A stretch of DNA of 64,000 nt from Blastocystis hominis (taxonomy: Eukaryota > Sar > Bigyra > Opalinata > Blastocystidae), in assembly GCF_000151665.1 (NCBI RefSeq), contig NW_013171826.1:64501-128500 (forward strand), in the 5' to 3' direction. The notes under the pieces were generated by a model. That model was not told the DNA's origin. It worked only from the letters and a program-made list of their open reading frames with translations, and did not search any database. Made by a program: the position numbers and the translations under genes. Numbering within the stretch: position 1 is the first letter of the stretch; the number at the start of each line of letters is the position of its first letter. This document shows, piece by piece, positions 48,532 to 56,470 of this stretch.

Positions 48532-49549
48532 TTTTGTTTGTACACCTTCCCAACAATTCTAACATCTTAGGATAACCCTTGTCCTTATCTTCCAGGAAAT
48601 TGATTCGTTGTGCTACATAAGCTATTGCATTATAAATATTGCCAAGGTTCACCTGGATATCGAAGCTGTTCATCACAGTAATCACTTCATCCAACTTGTT
48701 GATAATGGACGACACATCCATCTGTTGTACGATTTCATTCGTCACATTCACAGGTTGTACTTCGGGTTTGACCATCCATCGACCACGTTCAACACGGCCT
48801 GCAGATACCAAATCCTCGTATGCCTGAGTATCTCGTTTCACTTTCTTTGTCACACCACGAACATATACCGTAGTATTATCATCATTCCACAACAGGAATG
48901 TTCGCTCTGGATCACCTTGTGCTGTCACATTATCTCGCAAGCCAGCAAAATCATTGATAATCGCTGCATTCTGTTGAGTAACTGTGTTGATACTATCTCC
49001 CATCTGTTGAGCTGCAACCGTTATGGCATCAGCAGCATTCTTCATTTCGTTGATGCTAGTTCCAAGATCACCAGTTATATTCACGATTTGTGCATCGCCA
49101 ACCTGTGATCTCTGGTAGCGGATACGATAGGGTGATACTGGCTCATATCCAAATGGATTATCAAAGATAGCTCGTTTCTCCATGTCAGACAACTTGTGAT
49201 TCACAGACTGGACAATGATCTTGTTGAATTGTTTGTCAATTTTAGCATTGTAGACCACGTTGTCCTCGAATGAGTACAACAGTACGTTCTCATCGTCAAT
49301 TCGCTGCATTTGATATCCACGCATGTCAGAGACGGATACACGGCGACGTTCAGCGGGTGAGAGATTCATGTACGAATCAAACAAGGTTCGCTTCTGTCGC
49401 CATTGTTCGCTCCTCATGCGTTGTTGATTGAATTCACTTTCAACCACTTTATCGAAATATCGATTCAACATCTTGTCCATCATGTTTCTCGATTTCACTT
49501 TGTGTGGTTTGTATCGAATGATCGGAATTGTAGCAACGTATTCATCCAT
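48494..49549 (-). CDS. Structural-cluster protein, probably 5' part of a split gene
   Basis: 351 aa. A basic, helical N-terminus (residues 15-80) precedes a mid-region with beta-rich segments and a coiled-coil end (IINKLDEVITVMNSFD...INFLEDKDKGYPKMLELL). No family recognised. The last 18 codons overlap the next frame, and the protein ends out of register with the coiled coil that continues there. The start is in a TAAATG box. It sits between the fibrous 3' part and the 232-aa structural gene. Confidence 0.6.
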   Translation of the reverse strand: MDEYVATIPIIRYKPHKVKSRNMMDKMLNRYFDKVVESEFNQQRMRSEQWRQKRTLFDSYMNLSPAERRRVSVSDMRGYQMQRIDDENVLLYSFEDNVVYNAKIDKQFNKIIVQSVNHKLSDMEKRAIFDNPFGYEPVSPYRIRYQRSQVGDAQIVNITGDLGTSINEMKNAADAITVAAQQMGDSINTVTQQNAAIINDFAGLRDNVTAQGDPERTFLLWNDDNTTVYVRGVTKKVKRDTQAYEDLVSAGRVERGRWMVKPEVQPVNVTNEIVQQMDVSSIINKLDEVITVMNSFDIQVNLGNIYNAIAYVAQRINFLEDKDKGYPKMLELLGRCTNKIDKYERWNQVVE

Positions 49550-49596
49550 TTACTATGGGAGGAACAATGTGGGGCGACTTTGCCGTCTCCCCTTCT

Positions 49597-50295
49597 TTAC
49601 TTTGTCTCTTTCGAATAACACGAAATCGTGAATGAGATGTACACATTCGAATTTAATGAGATCGGGCGGTCATTCGCGTCTGTCAATACCCAATCAATGT
49701 AGTCCAGGTTCGATTGTTCAATCACATCGATCGATAGGTTGTCCCAGGTGATCATGTTGTTCAGTCCCATCGATACATGAATCAGGTTATCGATCAGCGG
49801 ACTCTTCAGACCAAATGTTTGAGCATTGATACTACTGTAGACTCGGATCACACTCATGCCATTCGTGATATCGTAGGGTTCAGTCGCTACCATACCTGCC
49901 TCTACAACACCTTCCAACTTGAGAATACTCGTGTAATCAGGTGCACCACTAAGGTCAACAGCGGTCGCCACATCACTGTTCAAGTATGCTCGGTTAACAT
50001 CGTCTACCTGGATGGAATCGGCTATCGCACGGCATAACTCGGTAATCGAGTAGTAGCCAGGACCGACGTTGTAGACCATTTCATACCCTGACAGCATTTG
50101 AACCTTCACCACATTCATTGCACGAATGTTCCAGAGAGATGTCGTATCGATCTTGCACGTAATCGAAGTGATCTTGTACACAAGGTCACGAGGCATGATC
50201 ACGGTGTTGAACGTTTCATGGTATCGTTCGTTGTTCTTCGGAATTACTGTATTGTGGTTAATCACACTCACCGGTAGTGCACGATTATGACTCAT
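49597..50295 (-). CDS. 232-aa structural protein with GYYSI module
   Basis: 232 aa. It contains one copy of the module seen repeatedly in the large structural protein: GPGYYSITELCRAIADSI, then DLSGAPDYTSILKLEG, equivalent to GYYTISEIIALLN and the IDFTDAPDIREILG strand. It therefore looks like a one-module paralogue of the 1021-aa protein. The C-terminal half is the part found fused in remnant C. Its ATG overlaps the TGA of the 110-aa gene (ATGA). Its 5' fragment in element A is the site where B1 inserted. Likely a virion component. Confidence 0.65.
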   Translation of the reverse strand: MSHNRALPVSVINHNTVIPKNNERYHETFNTVIMPRDLVYKITSITCKIDTTSLWNIRAMNVVKVQMLSGYEMVYNVGPGYYSITELCRAIADSIQVDDVNRAYLNSDVATAVDLSGAPDYTSILKLEGVVEAGMVATEPYDITNGMSVIRVYSSINAQTFGLKSPLIDNLIHVSMGLNNMITWDNLSIDVIEQSNLDYIDWVLTDANDRPISLNSNVYISFTISCYSKETK

Positions 50296-50624
50296 TTATT
50301 GTGTAGAACATGAAAGTGAATGCACACTGTAATCGGCATTGGCAGGGCAATCGTTGCACCGGTCTTATCGGTCAACGAGAATGACCATTTGCGACTTTTG
50401 GGTACCACGACGTTCATGTGTGCATTCTCCGTAAACTCCTCGTTCAATACAACCAACGGAGACTGTCGTCGTTCTTGCATGTTGTTCACTCGATCAAGGA
50501 CAAGGCAGGTGCCAGGCGATTCTCCTTTCATAGTCACTCTGTCGATCACCATGTCGCTTTTGATGAGATTGTTACTTGTGAATTCATGTTCGTATGTTCG
50601 AGCAATGTTGAACACTAGATTCAT
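50292..50624 (-). CDS. 110-aa structural-cluster protein (copy B2)
   Basis: 110 aa, differing from the element A copy (6773-7105) by only a few residues, which argues for selection on the protein. No domain recognised. It is joined to both neighbours by ATGA stop-start overlaps, conserved in both elements. Start in a TAAATG box. Confidence 0.75.
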   Translation of the reverse strand: MNLVFNIARTYEHEFTSNNLIKSDMVIDRVTMKGESPGTCLVLDRVNNMQERRQSPLVVLNEEFTENAHMNVVVPKSRKWSFSLTDKTGATIALPMPITVCIHFHVLHNK

Positions 50625-52909
50625 TTATTATTTCCTCCTGAAACAGTGAAGCCGATCAGCAGGTACACGTTCCCAATGAACGATAGCGGGTCACCATTTT
50701 CGTCCTTCAATTCGTACACGATGCGATCAAGCAATTCAGAACATGGTACCAACATGCGTTTCTTGTAGAAGTAATTCTTGTACAAGCCGTCCATCGGGAC
50801 ATTCGCAAGCAGTGGTATCGTCTTGCTTTTCACGATGTTGCAATACAGTTGTATGTTCGATAGACCGTTCGTGATATCGACAGGATACTCGGCAACCAAT
50901 GGACCATAGTTGGCATAGTACACACCATCGTCGAAAGGGATACGCCATGTATGCGATTGCGATCCTGAAGCGGGAATGATCGTGCCAAGGTTGCCACTCA
51001 ACGAGAACACGTGGTCCGCGTGAATGTAGTACCCATCTGACTCAGCTTTCCATCGTATGTTCAGTGCAGCCGAGTCAAAACATTGGTTCATGTGCCATAT
51101 CATGTCAGCCTGTGTCAATCGTGATGGTATGGTCCACTTGTGGTTCACCGTGTCATCCGTGTACGTAATGACTGTCTCAGCAGCACTATCGTCCAGTGTC
51201 ATCATTCCGTACGGGAAGCGAATCGTCGTGTTAGCCGTGTACGACTCAGATTGTTCCCAGTCAACGAAGGTAGCCAATGATGGAACAACAACTTCATCAT
51301 TCCTCACATACGTAACACGTGTTGGTTGTATGAATTCGATCGACACAGCACGATCGGAATACGTACTACCTTTGATCATATTCGTCACATTCAGACCATC
51401 GATGTTCGCCATCGCAAACTCGTAAGGTGATGTCAACTCGGGCATCCTGATGTAGTAATTGCGATGAAAGGTGAAATCGATTCCACGAGTCAATCCTGGT
51501 TTCAATGGCAAGTATGGGTTGTCATTGGATATGACTAGCATCGAAGGATGATCATTACTTCGAGGACCTAGGTATACCAGACCACCATTCACCACTCGTT
51601 CAAATATCCGATATCCATCGATTGCATTGAAACCATTAGCCACCATCTGCGCGATCTTCAAAGCACTGTATGATCCTCGTGCGATTGTTACATCCACTGT
51701 CTTGTCGTAACCTTCGAGTCCAAGGACGAAATGTGTGGTATCAACCCAGACACTATCGTTGTACACAGTGTCCTTGGAGTACAATGGTCCGAATGACCCA
51801 CCTCGCTTATCCTCGTTAATCGTTATGGGCACATTCATGTTCTCAGCTGTCATGTCAAACTCGAGATCAGGCGCGTAAGCTTTCGCAGTCCATGTTACTC
51901 TATCGTCTGCTTTGCCACCAGTCCATGCAATGGCTTCCTGGTGCGATGATGTGATATCACGTGCCTGTTGATACTTCGCATTCAACTGTGATAAGCACGA
52001 GTTCCTGAGTGTTTCCAATGACATCAGTGTTTCCGTGTCTTCCGTTAAGTAGAATGTGCCAGAATCGAACAATGAACCGTCAGTATTCGTCATCGTGTAC
52101 GTCACTTGTGGCTTCAGTATGAAGAAGGATGTATTCGTGCGCAATTGCCAGTCATACTCGACATAGCATGGATCGAGGTATGCATGACCACCAATACCTT
52201 GATCATTCGTCATATCAGGTGGTAAATCGCTTTCAGGGTTGAACGAAGTTTCCACAGGTCGTTCGATGCACAGGTTCTGCACAGATGGAGACAGTTTGAA
52301 CCATGGAGTCCAACCAAAACCATTGATCGTCGTGTCAACACTGGATCGATCGAAATACCATCCGTCTGCTTGGACATTGAAGCGAACATGATCATCCTCG
52401 ATCGTCATGGATATGAGTGGAATCACTTTCACCATTTCAGCACCGACAGCCTCGATGAACTCGCTGAACGTGTAGTAACCGACAGGCAATGTCAACATGT
52501 GCGAGACAGTGCCATCAGTAACAACCACTTGATTACACGAGGAAGACAGGTAGTAGCGCTTCGGGTTGTCCACTCCTTTCACCAAGATATCCGATTCGAA
52601 TCCAAGGATCGACCTGATCTCTGATGCATTCGTGAAATCAATCATGTAGAAGTGATCTACCGTGATGTGGAACGCATTCTCACCGCTATACACCAATTCG
52701 AACAGGGCATCACTTGCATTCAGCTTTGCAATGATCGTTTCGATGTCGTATGCGCCGCGTGATATCGCGATCTCTTGAATCGTAGCGCCAGCATTGATTA
52801 GCACCACTTGATCAGTCGGCACGTTGTGCAACACGAAATCCGTATACAACGACACAGACGAGATGTAGCACTGGTCGAACGAGAGAGGATTGTCCAGCTT
52901 CACGTTCAC
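50621..52909 (-). CDS. Large modular structural protein, 3' part (frame split in B2)
   Basis: 762 codons collinear with residues from about 255 onward of the intact 1021-aa homologue (7102-10167). The frame begins with GTG, not ATG, and the preceding frame ends in TGA overlapping it (GTGA at 52906-52909). Relative to element A and remnant C, the junction has two extra bases, so the break is specific to B2. Modules PVGYYTFSEFIEAVG and ARGSYSALKIAQMVA are present. The block at about 51470-52170 is strongly diverged from element A while both sides are nearly identical. Translation might occur by reinitiation or frameshifting; otherwise this copy cannot make the full protein. Confidence 0.65.
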   Translation of the reverse strand: MNVKLDNPLSFDQCYISSVSLYTDFVLHNVPTDQVVLINAGATIQEIAISRGAYDIETIIAKLNASDALFELVYSGENAFHITVDHFYMIDFTNASEIRSILGFESDILVKGVDNPKRYYLSSSCNQVVVTDGTVSHMLTLPVGYYTFSEFIEAVGAEMVKVIPLISMTIEDDHVRFNVQADGWYFDRSSVDTTINGFGWTPWFKLSPSVQNLCIERPVETSFNPESDLPPDMTNDQGIGGHAYLDPCYVEYDWQLRTNTSFFILKPQVTYTMTNTDGSLFDSGTFYLTEDTETLMSLETLRNSCLSQLNAKYQQARDITSSHQEAIAWTGGKADDRVTWTAKAYAPDLEFDMTAENMNVPITINEDKRGGSFGPLYSKDTVYNDSVWVDTTHFVLGLEGYDKTVDVTIARGSYSALKIAQMVANGFNAIDGYRIFERVVNGGLVYLGPRSNDHPSMLVISNDNPYLPLKPGLTRGIDFTFHRNYYIRMPELTSPYEFAMANIDGLNVTNMIKGSTYSDRAVSIEFIQPTRVTYVRNDEVVVPSLATFVDWEQSESYTANTTIRFPYGMMTLDDSAAETVITYTDDTVNHKWTIPSRLTQADMIWHMNQCFDSAALNIRWKAESDGYYIHADHVFSLSGNLGTIIPASGSQSHTWRIPFDDGVYYANYGPLVAEYPVDITNGLSNIQLYCNIVKSKTIPLLANVPMDGLYKNYFYKKRMLVPCSELLDRIVYELKDENGDPLSFIGNVYLLIGFTVSGGNNK

Positions 52910-53661
52910 TTCTTCGTAGTATTACCGAACACTTCGATCATTGAGAATTGATTAGCGGAAGTGACTCTATTTTCACTTTGATCATACACGTCATCAATCG
53001 TCAACTGGAGTTCGAATTCGCCGTTCAGTCGCATCATCTTGCCATCCATATCGCGGAAGACGAACATCAATTGATCAAACCGAGTGATCATTGGTATGCG
53101 CACGTCTTCCACAGTTCGCACGTAGTCAGCCGTTGGATCGTCAATGATCATCGTGGTGAGCAGATTGTTGTTCTGGTTGGCAATCTTCAGGTCCGATGAT
53201 CGCACGATCGTCGAGTAGACTTGGATCACTTGGCGATTTCGCGTGATATCAATCACGTTCGATCCACTGAACGAAGCAGGTAGAATGACCGTTCGTCCAT
53301 CGAAGCCAAGGATCTCACAAATGTCAGGTGCATCCGTGAAGTCAATGGTGTGTGGGGACTGAATCCAGATACAACCGAACGACGAGGCGTTAGTAGATAT
53401 GGAGAATGTGGTATCGGTCATGGTATTGAGCAAGGCAATGATCTCACTGATCGTGTAATAACCAGCAGGGATTGTTACCTTCTCGTCATTGCTGTTAGTA
53501 ATTACATTCGTCGTGTCCACATTGTTGAACATAGCCTGGGCATCCTTGGGTCGAAACAGGACAGTCATGGAAGTGATGTAAGGATTCTTGTACTTGTAGG
53601 GGTTGATCCAGGTAAATGAACCGTTGGTAGGTGAGCCTTGAATAAGCATGGAGTAGTGCAT
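52906..53661 (-). CDS. Large modular structural protein, 5' part (frame split in B2)
   Basis: 251 aa from the conserved start MHYSMLIQ at 53659-53661; the ORF is open further upstream through hairpin sequence to 53754, but that part is not shared with element A in a meaningful way. It includes the first PAGYYTISEIIALLN module and the IDFTDAPDI strand. It ends at the TGA (52906-52908) created by the two-base difference from the other copies. Confidence 0.65.
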   Translation of the reverse strand: MHYSMLIQGSPTNGSFTWINPYKYKNPYITSMTVLFRPKDAQAMFNNVDTTNVITNSNDEKVTIPAGYYTISEIIALLNTMTDTTFSISTNASSFGCIWIQSPHTIDFTDAPDICEILGFDGRTVILPASFSGSNVIDITRNRQVIQVYSTIVRSSDLKIANQNNNLLTTMIIDDPTADYVRTVEDVRIPMITRFDQLMFVFRDMDGKMMRLNGEFELQLTIDDVYDQSENRVTSANQFSMIEVFGNTTKK

Positions 53662-53696
53662 GGTCTTTCTCTCTTTACCATAGTCAACAAGACAAT

Positions 53697-53739
53697 GGGG
53701 AGGAATCGAAGATTCCTCCCGGGGCAACGTAGTTGCCCC
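53697..53739. repeat. Double hairpin upstream of large structural gene
   Basis: GGGGAGGAATC-GAA-GATTCCTCCC is joined at CCCGGGG to GGGGCAACGTAGTTGCCCC. It lies between the right terminal repeat and the structural gene. The corresponding stretch of element A (10185-10215) has no such hairpin. Confidence 0.8.
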
Positions 53740-53742
53740 ATC

Positions 53743-54171
53743 ACATCCATGCATACCATGGCCAACAATGGAAGTCAGGTTAACATTGCAGGAATTGGGG
53801 GAAGCTTCGCTTCCCCGGGGGAGCTTTGCTCCCCCAATGGCCGAAATTGGCAGCCATGGGTTTCCGCGCGTTTCACGTCGTGGTCATCGAGGTGGCCAGG
53901 CAGGTAATGGCAGAAAATGGTGGAAAATGGATTTCCGCGTGTTTCCCGTCATGGTCATCGAGGTGGTCCTGTAGACAATGGTCAAAATGGTCGAAAATGG
54001 GTTGCCGCGGTTATTTGGTAGAAAATGGATTTCCGCGTGTTTCCCGTCATGGTCATCGAGGTGACCAGGAAGACCATGGCAGAAAATGGTCGAAAATGGC
54101 AGAAAATGGGTTGCCGCGGTTATTTGGTAGAAAATGGATTTCCGCGTGTTTCCCGTCTTTTCCCTACTACT
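53743..54171. repeat. Right terminal inverted repeat of Polinton B2 (429 bp)
   Basis: Inverted partner of 31301-31729, ending CCCTACTACT at 54171. It carries the same double hairpin (53797-53835) and the same number of tandem units as the left copy. Confidence 0.95.
53797..53835. repeat. Double hairpin in right terminal repeat
   Basis: GGGGGAAGCTTCGCTTCCCC is joined to GGGGGAGCTTTGCTCCCCC. It is the mirror of 31637-31675. ATTGG precedes it and AATGG follows it, a possible short target duplication. Confidence 0.9.
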
Positions 54172-54177
54172 TATTTA
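54172..54177. repeat. Right target-site duplication of Polinton B2 (TATTTA)
   Basis: TATTTA immediately follows the right terminus and matches 31295-31300. Confidence 0.9.
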
Positions 54178-55561
54178 CTACTTTATTATTACTATAGATG
54201 CTTGCCTCTCAAAGTAATAGAACCTATAGCATTCAAATAGTAGGCATAGAGATGAAACATGAACACTCTTTTAGTTTACCAGTTATAAGCGTAGTGATTG
54301 TGACAGCAATAAGCTCATTTACTGAACTGCAACAGCCATTTTCTATTTTTATACTGTGTTTTCTTGATCTTACAAAATACAGATATCATTTCTGATCATT
54401 GAGGAATAGACAAGGTAAATTACGACCATTTATACTATCTACACCACGATTCTATTAAACTTATACATACTCTAAAGATCGTAGTATCATTGCAATAAGT
54501 TATGATTGCCATTCTGTTTTTCTTTCATGATTGCTTTGTTCTGATTTGCTCAACCTTTAATTCAGTTGATGATTTGAATTCTTAAGAGTTCTATTCATAA
54601 TAGATATTTTGGGAAAGCAAAAATGAAATCGTGAATTCAAAGCTATCAAAGAATCATTTCCATCAGAGTAAACAAAGATTGATTGCATCCGCTAATGATT
54701 TGCAGTTGAATTACCTTTTGATTACTACGAGACACTAAAGGTTTTGATCACTTTCAGTGGAGTTAGACCATGTACTGGTGATATCAGTAGTAATGCTATT
54801 TCACCATTATATCTCCTTATTGTTGTGTGGTATATTTGAGCAATAGTTCCTTATTCTATGAAGTAGATATTGGCAAGTATGGACTCATCATATATGACCA
54901 AATAAGTATTTGTCAATACATAATTAGTAACCAACAGTAAATATCTACACTGGACACTACTTAATGCACATTTCCACTGTAATAATACTACACTCATTTC
55001 AGCATTTTTCAAGTCCAAACCTTCCATTTCATACCACGAATAGATAGCACATTCTAGCTATATGTCTAGTCTCTGTTCACATATCATCACCCATTATTGG
55101 AGTATTCACTATTTCGTTCACAATTCCACTTGATATCGCTCATTAGGGTAATTCAATGCATTCACTGTTTTTTTCATCAATAATACTTGTGAATTATAAG
55201 TTGCAGGGAGAATGACCTCAACTTCTAAAAAGAAATACTACATAAGAATGAAATTGTTTCATTTAGATCTCATCACGACATTAAAAACAACAGAAAACGA
55301 ACTATTCACTCCATTTTTCTTCAGCTACAAAGTATCCGATTCTGTGTTGCTAATCTATTCTACTATTCATTCTATTTTCGGTTTTCAACATAGTGATTCA
55401 AAAACTGTTCGATTGGTGTATATTCACAATCTTTGAGAAAAGAAGGGAGTTTCATTCATTTGTTCCCAACCTTTTCTTTGTTCAAAAATGAGCTATCTTT
55501 CTACATTAATATTCATTAATTATTTATTTATTTGTTTATCTATATTTACTCAAGTTAAGAA
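54178..55561. other. Intergenic region, no gene seen
   Basis: AT-rich host DNA. A 74-codon frame at 55212-55436 is open but matches nothing and is Phe/Ser/Thr-rich, so I do not call it. Confidence 0.5.
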
Positions 55562-56173
55562 ATGCCCGTCACGATTCGTCAAACTGCTCCCAACTTTTGT
55601 TTGAATGGAGCTCAAGGAACTGAAACCATTTCTAATATTTCGCTTGATAACTACAAGGGAAAGTGGGTAATTCTGTTGTTCTACCCCATGGATTGGACTT
55701 TCGTTTGTCCCACCGAAATATTCGCTTATAATGATGCTGCGGACAAGTTGGCTGCAGTGAACACTGTGGTGCTTGGAATTTCTGGAGATTCTCCTTATAC
55801 TCATTTGAGTTGGTTGAAGGCATCCCGTTCTGAGGGTGGACTGGGTGGTCTTATCAATATTCCGTTGCTTTCGGATGTGACTCGTGAGACGATGAAGAAC
55901 TATGGAGTATACAATGAAGATAAATCGGGTTTGGATTATGCTCAAGCTTTCCGAGGATTGTTCTTGATTGATCCGAATCAGAAAATCCGTCATATTTATA
56001 TAAATGATAATGGAGTTGGTCGTAGTGTGGATGAAACGATCCGTGTGATCAAGGGACTTCAGTTCAGTGATGTACACGGAGAAGTCTGTCCTGCGAACTG
56101 GCACGAAGGTGATAAAACTTTCGTTCCTAACAATGCAGGAATCTCGAAGTTCTTGGTGAACTTGAAGAAGTAA
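55562..56173 (+). CDS. Typical 2-Cys peroxiredoxin
   Basis: 203 aa, intronless, the usual length for the family. It reduces hydrogen peroxide and organic peroxides using thioredoxin-type reductants. The peroxidatic Cys49 sits in FYPMDWTFVCPTEI, where the family usually has DFTFVCPTE, so only the Phe-to-Trp change is unusual. The resolving Cys176 sits in HGEVCPANW. A GGLGG motif is present (about residue 92-98), but the C-terminal YF motif that makes eukaryotic enzymes sensitive to overoxidation is absent (the protein ends SKFLVNLKK), so a more robust enzyme is predicted. No targeting signal is seen, so it is probably cytosolic. It lies 1.4 kb from the Polinton and upstream of the 5S gene. Confidence 0.95.
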   Translation: MPVTIRQTAPNFCLNGAQGTETISNISLDNYKGKWVILLFYPMDWTFVCPTEIFAYNDAADKLAAVNTVVLGISGDSPYTHLSWLKASRSEGGLGGLINIPLLSDVTRETMKNYGVYNEDKSGLDYAQAFRGLFLIDPNQKIRHIYINDNGVGRSVDETIRVIKGLQFSDVHGEVCPANWHEGDKTFVPNNAGISKFLVNLKK

Positions 56174-56353
56174 AAATACTAAATGTGTATGTGTAGAATG
56201 TTTGCATTTTTGTTTGTTTGAAAACACAACATTGGCATTATTTGTTCTAGACTGCAGTTGGTGAAGAATCCGAAATGTAACTCTAAAAATGTGAGTGAAT
56301 GAATGATGGTAAGAATGTGATGTTTAAATAGGTTAGTGAATAATAATAAAATG

Positions 56354-56470
56354 AGAACGGCCATATCTGATGGAAAGCGCCCTAACCCGTCCGATCTAGG
56401 AAGCTAAGTCATCACGAGTCGAGTTAGTACCAGTGTGGGTGACTCGCTGAGAAGTCTCGATGCTGTTCTT
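56354..56470 (+). rRNA. 5S ribosomal RNA
   Basis: About 117 nt. The ends pair (AGAACGGC with GCTGTTCT, one G-U). Internal landmarks match eukaryotic 5S: ACGGCCATA near the 5' end, GATCTAGGAAGCTAAG (box A region), GTTAGTACCAGTGTGGGTGA and GATGCTGT at the 3' end. A TTTT tract follows directly, as expected for RNA polymerase III termination. It is a single gene, not in an array in this window. Confidence 0.93.

Larger units (their letters stand above)
31301..54171. mobile_element. Complete Polinton/Maverick element B2 (22,871 bp)
   Basis: Both ends are defined by 429-bp inverted repeats starting AGTAGTAGGG and by a TATTTA direct duplication. The interior encodes the Polinton hallmark set: protein-primed polymerase B, rve integrase, FtsK/HerA-type ATPase, adenain-like protease and a probable major capsid protein. 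Fibre-like, KilA-N and large structural genes are also present. About 20 genes fill almost all of the space. Two structural genes carry a frameshift in this copy; the other genes are open. The identical repeats and perfect duplication indicate recent insertion. Confidence 0.95.

Noticed and set aside
55212-55436. 74-aa frame left of the peroxiredoxin gene
   Set aside because: Short, AT-driven composition and no recognisable feature.
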